Origin: Cunninghamia lanceolata
Lineage: Eukaryota > Streptophyta > Pinopsida > Cupressales > Cupressaceae
Reading direction: 5' to 3'
Assembly (NCBI GenBank): GCA_027924645.1
Contig: BSBN01001757.1
Span: 434,001-498,000, forward strand
Length of the DNA stretch: 64,000 nucleotides
Shown: piece by piece, positions 55,997 to 64,000 of the stretch
Numbering within the stretch: position 1 is the first letter of the stretch
How the letters are laid out: every line of letters starts with the position of its first letter
Notes under the pieces: generated by a model
Seen by the model: only the letters and a program-made list of their open reading frames with translations
What the model was told of the DNA's origin: nothing
The model's database searches: none
Position numbers and translations under genes: made by a program

Positions 55997-56143
55997 TGTT
56001 GCAAGGTGTGACCCTTGGTCTCCTTGTTCAGCACTGCATTGCAGTGGTTTGTGACAAGGGCTTAACCACCTCCCGTGCTTGTTAAGTCAAGTGGTTGTAT
56101 CGAGCATTAATAGGTCAATCTTTTGGTGCAATGGCAGCTAACA
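55997..56143 (+). repeat. TRIM 3' terminal repeat
   Basis: 147 bp, TGTTGCAAGG to CAGCTAACA; preceded by a short G-rich tract (ATTGGGGGCAAT) that could serve as the plus-strand primer. Confidence 0.92.
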
Positions 56144-57000
56144 AGTAAAACTATTATTTTTTCCATGGGTGCCTTTAAAGCCCTAGGCCTAGATGGTTTT
56201 CCCCTAGCTTTTTTCCAAACCTTCTAGGAGATAGTTGGGAATGATGTCTTCAATGTGGTCAAGGACTTCTTTAGGATGGGAAGACCCCTGTGGTAGTTGA
56301 ACAACACCTTCATTGCCTTAATTCTGAAGAAGATCGATGCTAAGCTTATGACATACTTCATGCCTATTAGTCTCTGCAATACTATGCACAAAGTCTTTAC
56401 CAAGATCCTGGTCTTCAGGCTAGAACCCCTCCTGGATAAACTCATTACTTCGAACCAAAAGGTATTTGTTCTGGGGAGATAGGTACTGGATGCAGCTATC
56501 ACTACCCATGAAATTATCCATTCCATCCACAAGAGAAATAACCCAGGTATGATCTTTAAATTGGATAGCTCCAAATCCTGTGATAGGGTGAGTTGTGATT
56601 TTTTGTTTAAGGTCCTTAGGAAATTTGGCTTCAATGAGAGGATTGTCAATATTATTAAAGAGTGTATTTCAATGGTACACTTCTTGGTTCTGGTCAATGG
56701 TTCTCCTAGAGGATTCCTTCCCTCCAAGAGGGGTCTTAGGCAAGGTGACCGTCTTTCGCCCTATCTTTTTATATTGATTGCTGAAGTGCTAGGTAGGAAT
56801 GCTTGTAACTTGTTAATGCAAGGGACTCTTTGGGGTATTAAACCTACCTCTACTACTCAAACTGTGGTCATACAACAGTTCATGGATGACACTCTATTAT
56901 GGAAGCTAGAAGATGGAAGGAGCTCCCCAAAACCTATGAGTGGGTCTCAGGTCAAAGTATCATCTTTTAGAAAAGTCATATCTAGTATCTGTATACCCTA

Positions 57001-57954
57001 GAGGATTTGGAGCAAAAGATCACTAGAGTCCTGGGTTGTTTGAGAGAAAGGTTCACAACCACCTACTTGGGCCTCCCCTTACCACTACTAAAGTCTACCA
57101 AATTTTGGAAAGGGTTGTTGGAGAGAATGCAGACGAAACTAGCCAGATGGAAAGCGGATCTTATGAGCTAGGTAGGGAAGTTCCAACTCCTCAAATCCTC
57201 CCTCCAAGGAATGCCCAAATACTCTCTAAGTATCATCAAGATTCCTAAGTTTGTGGCAGAAAAGATTGAACAGATCTAGAAGAAATTCCTCTGGTCTAGC
57301 ACTGAAGAGAAACAAGGAATTGCTCTTGTTGGATGGGTAAAGGTTTGCACACCTAGATATCAGAGAGGTCTAGGGTGAAGAAGAATTCATCTTATGAATC
57401 GTGCCCTCTTATCCAAGGTGGGGTGGAACCTTAATTAAGGTAATGCTAACTAGGGGAACATCATGGTGGCCAAGTATCTCAATTGGGATCAGGGTAGGAG
57501 ATTACTCTCAGAGGCTGGTCTCGTCAAAGGCTCAGTCATTTGGAATGGGATCCTTAAGACCCATGGTCTTCTTCATCAAGACATCAGGTGGAAGATAGGA
57601 GATGGTACGGAAGTTAACTTTTAGAAGGACAGATGGTTGAAGGACAAACCCTTGATCGAGTTGGAGTATTGGAAAAATCAAGGATAGGGCCTGCAGGGTC
57701 TTTGGCTCTAAGGTGGTTGATTACATAAGGACTAACGGGGCTCATAGGAGCTAGAGGGGTGTTAGTGGCCCTGATGGTGATGAGAATAGGGAGTTAGCTC
57801 TTTGGATCCAAAGGGAATTGGATGACTACAAACTCCCTCTTTTCCCCAAGAGAGATAGGATGATCTGGAACAAGGACAACAAAGGTTTGTTTACTATCAA
57901 AAGTGCCTATGGTCTATTGTTAGACCTAGGTGTGAATCAATTATGGGGGAAAGT
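57001..57954 (+). pseudogene. LINE-E RT-to-zf-RVT connector, decayed
   Basis: Several short frames still read like the ORF2 connector: KFVAEKIEQI, KKFLWSSTEEKQGIALVGW, NRALLSKVGWNL, IWNGILKTHGLLHQDIRWK and IGDGTEVNF, followed by DRWLKDKPLIEL. These match the usual plant LINE ORF2 order (W..G....R..IG.G..I..W.D.W). They are heavily interrupted by stops and shifts. Confidence 0.75.
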
Positions 57955-58207
57955 CTAGATGCCCAAACTTTTACCAAAAGTCAATTTCTTCTGGTGGATC
58001 TTGATGCACAACAGAATTTTGACCATTGACAATCTAAGAAAGAGGGGGTTCCAAATGCCAAGTAGATGCATTCTTTGTGGTTCTGAGGAAGAGACAATTG
58101 ACCATCTCTTTCTTCATTATAGCTTTTCTTTGGAGGTGTGGGGTTTAACCCTTGAAAAACTTAATATGAGCTGGTCCTTGAACAACAACTTAGAATCATT
58201 GGTCTAG
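57955..58207 (+). pseudogene. LINE-E zf-RVT domain
   Basis: An open frame of 82 codons: PKVNFFWWILMHNRILTIDN, LRKRGFQMPSRCILCGSEEE, TIDHLFLHYSFSLEVWGL. The Cys-x2-Cys and His-x3-His set is complete, and the W...H.RI.T..NL.KRG lead-in is typical of the zinc-binding domain between RT and RNase H in plant LINE ORF2. Confidence 0.92.
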
Positions 58208-58537
58208 GATTGGAGGCCCCCCTTTAGACTAGTACTACCAGCTTCCAAGGAGCTTTGGTCCCAAATTGCTCCCCATTTAGCCTGGAGCCTATGGAAAGAA
58301 TGCAATAATGGAGTTTTTAGGGAGAAGTGCATAACACCTATAGAATTTTTCATGTGCTTCTCCAAACTACTTGTGGAGAACATCAACTCTTGCAAGTTTA
58401 AAGTTGCGGATTGTTCTCTAGGAGGAGAAGAACATAGTCTCTTAAAATAATGGAACATCAGCCCTGAATCTTGCTAGGTTGACAATTCTAAAAGGAGTGT
58501 TAGGACCAAGACCAAATGGGCCTTACCGCATCAAGGG

Positions 58538-58990
58538 TGGTTCAAGCTCAATTTGGATGGAGCTACTAAGGGAAAATCGGGGGTGGCCAGTCAAGGAGGA
58601 ATTATTAGAATTGACACGGGGAGCTTTGTATCTTTTCAGGTGGCATTGGTCTAAACAACAATAATGAGGTGGAAGTATTTGCTATGATGTGGGGGATCAA
58701 GCTAGCCATTTCCCTAAACATCAAACTTCTTCATGTGGAAGAAGATTCTCAACTTGTGGTTAATACTGCCCTGGGTTTGACCCAGATCAGGTGGAACTTA
58801 GCAGGCATCATGGGAGATATAAAACTGCTCCTCAACAGAATGGAGGATTTCAATATTTTGCATGTATCTAGAGAAGGGAATGTTGTCGTTGATGCCTTGG
58901 CCAATGCGGGCAGTGCCAGAGAAGGATGGCATTGCTGGAGGAGGATGTCCAACCTGCCTAAGGAGATTCATACTCTGATTCTGAAGGATG
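58538..58990 (+). pseudogene. LINE-E RNase H domain
   Basis: Starts WFKLNLDGATKGKSGVA (first Asp). NNNEVEVFAMMWGIKLAI supplies the Glu, HVEEDSQLVVNTAL the second Asp, and REGNVVVDALANAGSAREGW the last Asp. The first third is in another frame from the rest, separated near 58640; from 58669 the frame is open for 113 codons and ends with SYKN and a stop. Same family as the RNase H of LINE-A and LINE-D. Confidence 0.9.
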
Positions 58991-58995
58991 GTGAT

Positions 58996-59666
58996 AGCTA
59001 CAAGAATTAGGTGGCTTGGCATTGTTGTCATTCTCTGGTGTTGGCTAGTGGGTGGCAGGAATGGAGTTTCTGTTGGCAGCTAGACAAGGGAGGGTTGTGG
59101 CCTGGTTTGTAGAAGTGGCAGCTCCAACCTTTTAAATTTTTAAAATTACATAAGTGGGAATTTGACCTTTTAAAATTGTAGAGGTAGGAATAGAGGTGTC
59201 TTGTATAGGCCATGGTCCAATCAGTTGACTAGAATTCCTCAGTGCTATGGGATTAAGGCTTACATGGAATGCTGGAGTGGCACCTCCCCACTTGTCGATA
59301 GGTGGATGGATGGGAGGATAGGTTGGCAAATCATAAGATATATGGACATCGAGACTAGTGGCTATCTGGGAGTTAGGCATAGTTGAATCATAAGGATGTC
59401 ACATGGTAATTATATTTGGTTAATGCCCATGTCTAGTGACATCTACTATCACACGAGGTGGCTGCCAAGTTCTCTCCCCAAGGAGATGTTTTGCAGTGGC
59501 AAGGATGTGGTGTATCACCTCATTAATTATGCTGAAATTATTATTTCCTTGCCATGGCTTTCCCATTTTAATGGCTTGCTTACTATTTTCAACACTACCT
59601 GTTTCAATTTTAGCTGCCTTAACAATTCCAAACTCAGTTGTCTCTGTAAGTTTCAAATTGTCACAA
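58996..59666 (+). other. Spacer between LINE-E RNase H and ORF3
   Basis: About 670 bp with no convincing frame; the start of ORF3 at 59667 follows. The equivalent spacer in LINE-A is about 430 bp. It could carry the signal for translating ORF3. Confidence 0.5.
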
Positions 59667-60577
59667 TGGGTGGAGATCTTATCAAGTTTGAACCCAATTT
59701 GGTGGAGCAATTCAAATAGGACCATATAGTGTGGCATATCATTCAAGAAGGGGAGGTGGTTTCTTTTTTGGAAGGGATGGCTGGTCATGATGAGAACCTT
59801 TCACGTTAGTTCATAGAGACTTGGGATGATGAAACAAGAGAAGTCAAGAGTGGTGGAATTGGCTTCCATGTGTCTGAGGAAGTGATTGGGTAGACAACAA
59901 GGCTTCCTATTAGAGGAAAGAAACATTCAAGATGCAGCAAGTTGCCTGACCCTAAACATATGGCTCTCTTCTTTAGAGAGGGGGAGCCGACTGTGAAGCT
60001 GCATGGTGGGTTTGAGAGAGAAAAGATGTCGGAGCCATGGGGCCATATCTCCTTAATGATTATGAAGTTCTTCACACTGGAAGGGAGATTCAAGGTTTTT
60101 TACCACTACCACTTTGCTCTTCTTAACCACTTTAGAAATAAAATGGAAATTAGTTTTCCTTCTTTTCTACTTTCTTCCCTAGATAACTCTATCAAGTCGG
60201 TTAGAGAGATCAGGTCTAAAAATGTTGGCCAACCACTTGTTCCCATTCATCAAGGCCTCATTCTAAGACTTTAATAGTTCCACCATACCTTGTACCCCCT
60301 GAAGAAAATTAAGGTTAAGGTGCTTGAGGACCACCAACCAAGCATGTCTCTTGGTTCTAAAGGCAAGTTGAAGACTTGTGTGGGGACCCCTAAGATTTCC
60401 CTCAAAACCCCTAAGGGTGATCCCCATATTGTGGATGATATCCCTATTGGAACCCCTAACACCTCTAAAAGGAAGCCCCAAAAATGTACCACCTCGGTGC
60501 TAGGGAAAATGTCAGCCAAAAGAGATAGACTGGATTCAGAGGATGAAGGGACCGCTCTTGAGAAGTGTTTAGGGTAA
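59667..60577 (+). pseudogene. LINE-E ORF3
   Basis: Begins MGGDLIKFEPNLVEQFK, then (after a stop) HIVWHIIQEGEV, MAGHDENLSR, GIGFHVSEEVIG, then REGEPTVKLHGGFEREKMSE, PWGHISLMIMKFFTLEGRFK, YHYHFALLNHFRNK, ISFPSFLLSSLDNSIKSV, and a basic tail (LGSKGKLKTCVGTPKISLK, MSAKRDRLDSEDEG). Block by block it matches LINE-A ORF3 (VWSIFYEG, GHDEF, FTVIEEFIEEATGL, PWGMVSYYLMKYVILEG, YHFPLLDHLR, FPFFILSSL). The C-terminal coiled coil is missing. About five stops or shifts. Function unknown; the overall pattern resembles plant-mobile-domain-like transposon proteins. Confidence 0.72.
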
Positions 60578-60643
60578 AATTTGGATTGTTTAATGTTTAA
60601 GTTGTTAGATGTTTCAATCCTCCTTTCACCCTTAACATTCAAG

Positions 60644-60684
60644 GACCTAGGGTCGAGTGGAAAAGCACTATCATACCCTAGGTC
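60644..60684. repeat. Perfect 10-bp inverted repeat with 21-base loop
   Basis: GACCTAGGGT and ACCCTAGGTC pair exactly. No T-run or gene end is nearby, so a role is not suggested. Confidence 0.7.
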
Positions 60685-62412
60685 GCTATGAGATGTAGAG
60701 AAACTTGGATTAGGGTGTTTAATTATCAATTTTCCTTCTCTTATGCTTAATTGACCATTAAAACCCTAATTTTGCAAATGCGACATTAAACAGATGAATT
60801 ATAGAAAAAGCTCTTACAGAGGGATGTAAAATATCAAATCACAGAGTACCTATTTTCAAGGTTCTGAGGCAGAAAAGTTGGGGACACAGGAGCGGGCGCC
60901 CAAGTCCAAGCCCTATATTTTTGTTTGGATCCGAGAACTCATTCTGCAATGCTTTCCTGTTGTTCTAGAGATTTTCCTGTCACAAAACTTGGAGGACTAA
61001 TGAGCAGGTGTCCAAGTCCAGGGGGCAGATTTTCTTCCTGTTCTGCAATTCTAACACTCTAAAATGTCTTCCTACAACTTCACTTTGTCCAGCTCCTCAA
61101 CCTGTAACCTTCAACCATGAAAACTTAGGGAGGGGGTTGTGGTGTTTAGAGGCTTGCCTCAGTCAAGCCCTAGAGGACACTTAAGTCTCCAAACACTGTT
61201 GTCAGATAAAGAGTGCATGCCCTTTTGAGGCGTAGGCAAAAAGTAAAGGAAATGATGATGAAAACACAATATAATGTCACATTGTAGTGAAGATGTCATG
61301 GGAGGAAGATTCTCTTCATTCCATGAGGAAATGGATGCTCAAATCTGCAAACATAAACACATAAACCACACAAATATACTCTTGCAACACAATGAAAGAC
61401 TTGAATCACCTTGAGAACACATGAACATCACAATTGCCATCTAATCTCTAAATGAATGCCTAAACATGCTTTTATATGCAACTACAAACATTCCCACCAA
61501 GATTTCGTAAATTTAAACTTACCGTGTTGGCCTAGGGACCAAATAACGGTCATAAACTGACACTAGAAATTGGGGCCTAACCCAAAATAGGGCAAGACTA
61601 GGGTGCGGGCACCCAAGTCCTCCCCCCTTACTTTTGGGCAGGGTTAAGCTCAAGGGTTCCCCCTAGGTCCAATTTGCCATGATACCTAGGGTTCATTCCA
61701 TCGGGATGCCAAATTATGAAGTAAGATGTACTAAATCCATGCAAAAGACCCGATAGCTAAACCATATGAGGGAAAAGTCCCCAAGGGAACGTTACATTTA
61801 GCCCCCACTTTAATGTAGGTATAAATCTGAGACCAATACATGCATTAAAGTATGATCACAAACACAACAAACATGTCAATCACGAAGAAGACATGCCAAT
61901 CACATAGAAGACAGTAATAGGCATGCAAAACATGGAGAAGACAGTTACAGTCTCGCAGAACATGAAGAATATAGTAAATGTAGAGAAGATACATTAATGC
62001 ATGGAATACAGGCATGATTTATTTTCTTTTCTTTTTCTTATATATATGAAATGCGGATGCATGTAATGGAAAATAAACAAACCTCTGATAATGTAGGAAG
62101 CACTCATCGCGTTAGTCTTTTTATTGCATATATGTGGCAACACACACGCAAGACACGTAAAACTTCCCAAAATGTAGGAAGTACACTGCATATGGGACAA
62201 TAGACGCGCCAAACACACACACTTGAAGACACAAAGAAAACATGAAAGACAAGTGATGGAGTGTACCTATTTCTAGGTCCAACACCATCTCAGGCACATT
62301 ATAGGCACATACCGATGATTGGACTTCGCCACAACAATCACCTAAAACACACTTAAGGGTTGAGTTAGTCATAGAACTGCTCCCTGCCTCTGTAGAGGAC
62401 TTTTGAAAATGT

Positions 62413-62573
62413 AACCCCACCTACATCGTGGAGATGCCTTACAGTGAAAATGAAGCATGGCATACAACCCCACCCACATCACGGAGATGCCTTATGGTGA
62501 AAAGGAGGTATGAGCTCAAAAGTATATGACCTCACCTGCATCACAGAGATGCCTTATGGTGAAAAGGAGGTAT
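62413..62573 (+). repeat. Three-copy tandem repeat (54-62 bp units)
   Basis: Units start at 62413, 62467 and 62529 and share 'gagatgccttatggtgaaaa' with a few changes. Confidence 0.85.
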
Positions 62574-63097
62574 ATGCAATAGATTTCAAGATAGATTGAT
62601 TGATTGTAAACAAACTTAGGATGCAAGAAGTACTCATCACACTAGTCTGCACCTGAGGACAAGCACATTGCTAACATCTACAACACACAACTTACCTTAT
62701 GTATGCCTCCACCTTAAGGTGGTTGATATCATGCATTGATATCAAGCACGTTAAGGTAGGAAGAAAACACACAAGGGAACACAAGCTCTTACAAAGCCCA
62801 TGCCCCCTAGAGGTGACATGTACTTTATGATTGCCAAATGTTCCTACAAACACATCCCTGAAAGAAACATGTTAGTATCTACAAAATCATGATAAACAAC
62901 AACATCAATGCATATGATTAACCACATAAAGAGCCAAGGTTATACAACGAATTTAGAGTTCGAGGATAATCATGGAGTTACATCATGAAGCTCTCTGAAT
63001 CGAGTATCACCAAGGCTAGATTCAAAGACAAACAAAGGTGGACAGAGTAGCAGTATTGTTAAGGTTTGTAAATGAGATAAAAACATCATCATGGTCA

Positions 63098-64000
63098 CTA
63101 CACAGAAAGCACGAGTGATTCCACTAGCCAAGTGTCAGATAAGATATACAACCCCATTGTCATATGAGGAACTAAGTCCATTTTTTTTATTGCTCTCAAA
63201 AGGGACACTAGGTCTGCATCTGTATAAATGTTTTCCAACATCCGCTCGCTAGGTGGAAACACTAGAGGAAGGGAAACAATAAATAAGAGAGGAGAAGCAA
63301 GTGTCTTAGGGACAGTCACGTAGGAGGGTACCCCCAGTGTCACCAACCGCAACGCTATGTCTGTAAGACACAACACACAATAATGAAATTAGAGAGAGAG
63401 GCAATATAGAAGAATGATGATACAAATAGAAGAAAGTCACAACAGAGGTGGTGTCCTAGTATCCCAGACCTTACAAGAGAATCAGGGGTCATCCCAGGAG
63501 GCCTAGACAACACATAACACATCATCGGGGAAGCACATAACAAGAGAGATAGAGGGTTAGAGATACTTACCTGTAGGGCCCCTGCCAGGCTAGTGATTAT
63601 CTTTAAGAAAATCATCATCGTCCTCCCACTCCCTAATGTTAGAGGAAAGTGGGACATAAGGTACCATAGCCAAATTCATGTCTTTCTCATCATGTTGTTC
63701 AGTGTTAGGATCATTTTTGTTTGTTTTAATGTTAGGATCAATGTTTTCTTGTTGAGATGCAAGGTAAGCTCGTCGCCTTCTCCTTCTCCTTTTTGCATTT
63801 TGAATTTGTTGTGCTTTATGACTTAGTATTTGTAACATAGGGCTTTGCTTTGTCATGGATTTTTGTGTTGTAGAGGAGGAAGCACCAGGATCAAAGGTCA
63901 TTTGTCTAGGTGGAATATTTTCTTGTTGAAGCTTACTAGCATACTTATTCTTTATCCTCTTAGTGATGTCCAAATGACTTGAATATTCAAACAAAGGAGG
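63098..64000 (-). pseudogene. Partial two-exon coding region at the right edge
   Basis: The minus-strand exon 64000-63571 (5' end outside the window) reads in one frame PPLFEYSSHLDITKRI, then KLQQENIPPRQMTFDPGASS, a basic cluster NAKRRRRRRRAYLASQQEN, LAMVPYVPLSSNIREWEDDD and FLKDNH, then TAG (63590-63592). Beyond the stop the same frame goes on PGRGPT to a consensus donor CTACAG|GTAAGT at 63571/63570. A 309-bp AT-rich intron ends in a pyrimidine-rich acceptor ...TTCCTCTAG at 63262, and splicing keeps the phase into VFPPSERMLENIYTDADLVS, LLRAIKKMDLVPHMTMGLYI, ending at TAG (63098-63100). One in-frame stop thus interrupts an otherwise coherent spliced frame. The basic cluster suggests a nuclear protein. 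Family not recognised; it could be a host gene, a pseudogene or a transposon accessory gene. Confidence 0.5.

Larger units (their letters stand above)
55794..56143 (+). mobile_element. TRIM (miniature LTR retrotransposon) in the LINE-E RT
   Basis: 350 bp in total: two 147-bp terminal repeats (55794-55940 and 55997-56143), a 56-bp interior with a primer-binding site and a G-rich tract, and 4-of-5 matching target duplications (GGTAA at 55789-55793, AGTAA at 56144-56148). Removing it with one duplication rejoins the LINE frame (PISVEEV then KTIIFSMGAF). It is non-coding, so it was mobilised by another element. The PBS and ends (TGTT...AACA) are Copia/TRIM-like. No 5S-like sequence of the Cassandra type is apparent. 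Confidence 0.92.
55590..57000 (+). pseudogene. LINE-E reverse transcriptase region
   Basis: The linker piece (SNHFESLLADQHTSALAED, then CSLTKPISVEEV) matches the corresponding stretch of LINE-B. After the TRIM, RT continues with MGAFKALGLDGFPLAFFQTF, FIALILKKIDAK, PISLCNTMHKVFTKILVFRL, THEIIHSIHKRN, IFKLDSSKSCDRVSCDFLFK, VNGSPRGFLPSKRGLRQGDR, LSPYLFILIAEVLGR, and the catalytic block QQFMDDTLLW, where plant LINEs usually have F-A-D-D. Both catalytic Asp are kept. The frame from 56549 to 57001 is open for 150 codons; other parts carry stops. Non-functional as a whole. Confidence 0.9.
55590..60580 (+). mobile_element. LINE-E: RT, zf-RVT, RNase H and ORF3, with nested TRIM
   Basis: The longest LINE here. 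It starts inside ORF2 between endonuclease and RT, runs through RT (56149-57000), a decayed connector, zf-RVT (57955-58207) and RNase H (58538-58990), then a ~0.67-kb spacer and ORF3 (59667-60577). The RT region is split by a 350-bp TRIM (55794-56143). The ORF3 tail and LINE 3' UTR are missing after 60580. There are many stops, but the domain order is clear. No target duplication was found for the LINE itself. Confidence 0.8.
60581..63097. other. Unassigned region, LTR-like in texture
   Basis: No protein-coding region is supported. A phrase like 'gagcgggcgcccaagtcc' recurs near 60890, 61000 and 61600. GAAGACA-type repeats cluster at 61880-61970. Either could belong to the LTR of an unrecognised element, but no paired copy lies in the window. 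Confidence 0.4.

Noticed and set aside
1..64000. tRNA, rRNA, CRISPR or bacterial operon features
   Set aside because: None seen; the tRNA-like matches are short primer-binding sites, and the repeats are transposon- or microsatellite-derived.

Overview
This window looks like repeat-dominated nuclear DNA of a seed plant, most probably a large-genome gymnosperm. That is an inference from the plant-type LINE domains (zf-RVT and RNase H), plant LTR retrotransposons primed by initiator tRNA-Met, a TRIM element, MITE-like DNA transposons, many layers of decayed nested insertions, and the near absence of host genes in 64 kb. Nothing looks bacterial or organellar. I see no intact host gene; the only host-like candidate is a partial two-exon coding region at the right edge (63098-64000, minus).

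Layout. 1-1043 is AT-rich flank. 1044-15525 is a non-coding LTR retrotransposon with exceptionally long LTRs (6,983 and 6,011 bp) around a 1.5-kb interior, bounded by a GCATG target duplication. Its 5' LTR has a 967-bp terminal-inverted-repeat element that the 3' LTR lacks. 17861-20441 (minus) is a decayed Ty3/Gypsy fragment (gag, protease, RT, PBS). 22377-35776 (plus) is a LINE tail (LINE-A) that was triplicated internally and then hit twice: by a 1,156-bp DNA transposon (26494-27649) and by a very young 7,432-bp LTR retrotransposon (28154-35585, minus). The young element's two LTRs look identical. It carries a Copia-like zinc-knuckle protein and a large unidentified protein, but no pol. 36311-40987 (minus) is a second LINE (LINE-B) whose middle is replaced by foreign sequence.

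44281-51535 is simple-sequence DNA: a TG-rich array built on a 'ctttggcattcac' unit, interrupted by a 3.1-kb, almost pure purine tract. 51783-52495 (LINE-C) and 53319-54865 (LINE-D) are insertions with 15-bp target duplications; LINE-C ends in poly(A). 55590-60580 is a longer LINE (LINE-E: RT, zf-RVT, RNase H, then another ORF) with a 350-bp TRIM inside its RT region. 60581-63097 is mostly unassigned.

The most notable pattern is that LINE-A and LINE-E both carry a third, homologous ORF ('ORF3') downstream of RNase H. LINE-B keeps what looks like the C-terminal part of the same ORF next to a 3' end shared with LINE-A. This suggests a three-ORF plant LINE family. ORF3 has a short 'I..E.I...TGL..(D)G' motif that also occurs in the large protein of the young LTR element and recalls plant-mobile-domain proteins. 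The second notable item is the pol-less young LTR element itself, which must depend on another element's enzymes.
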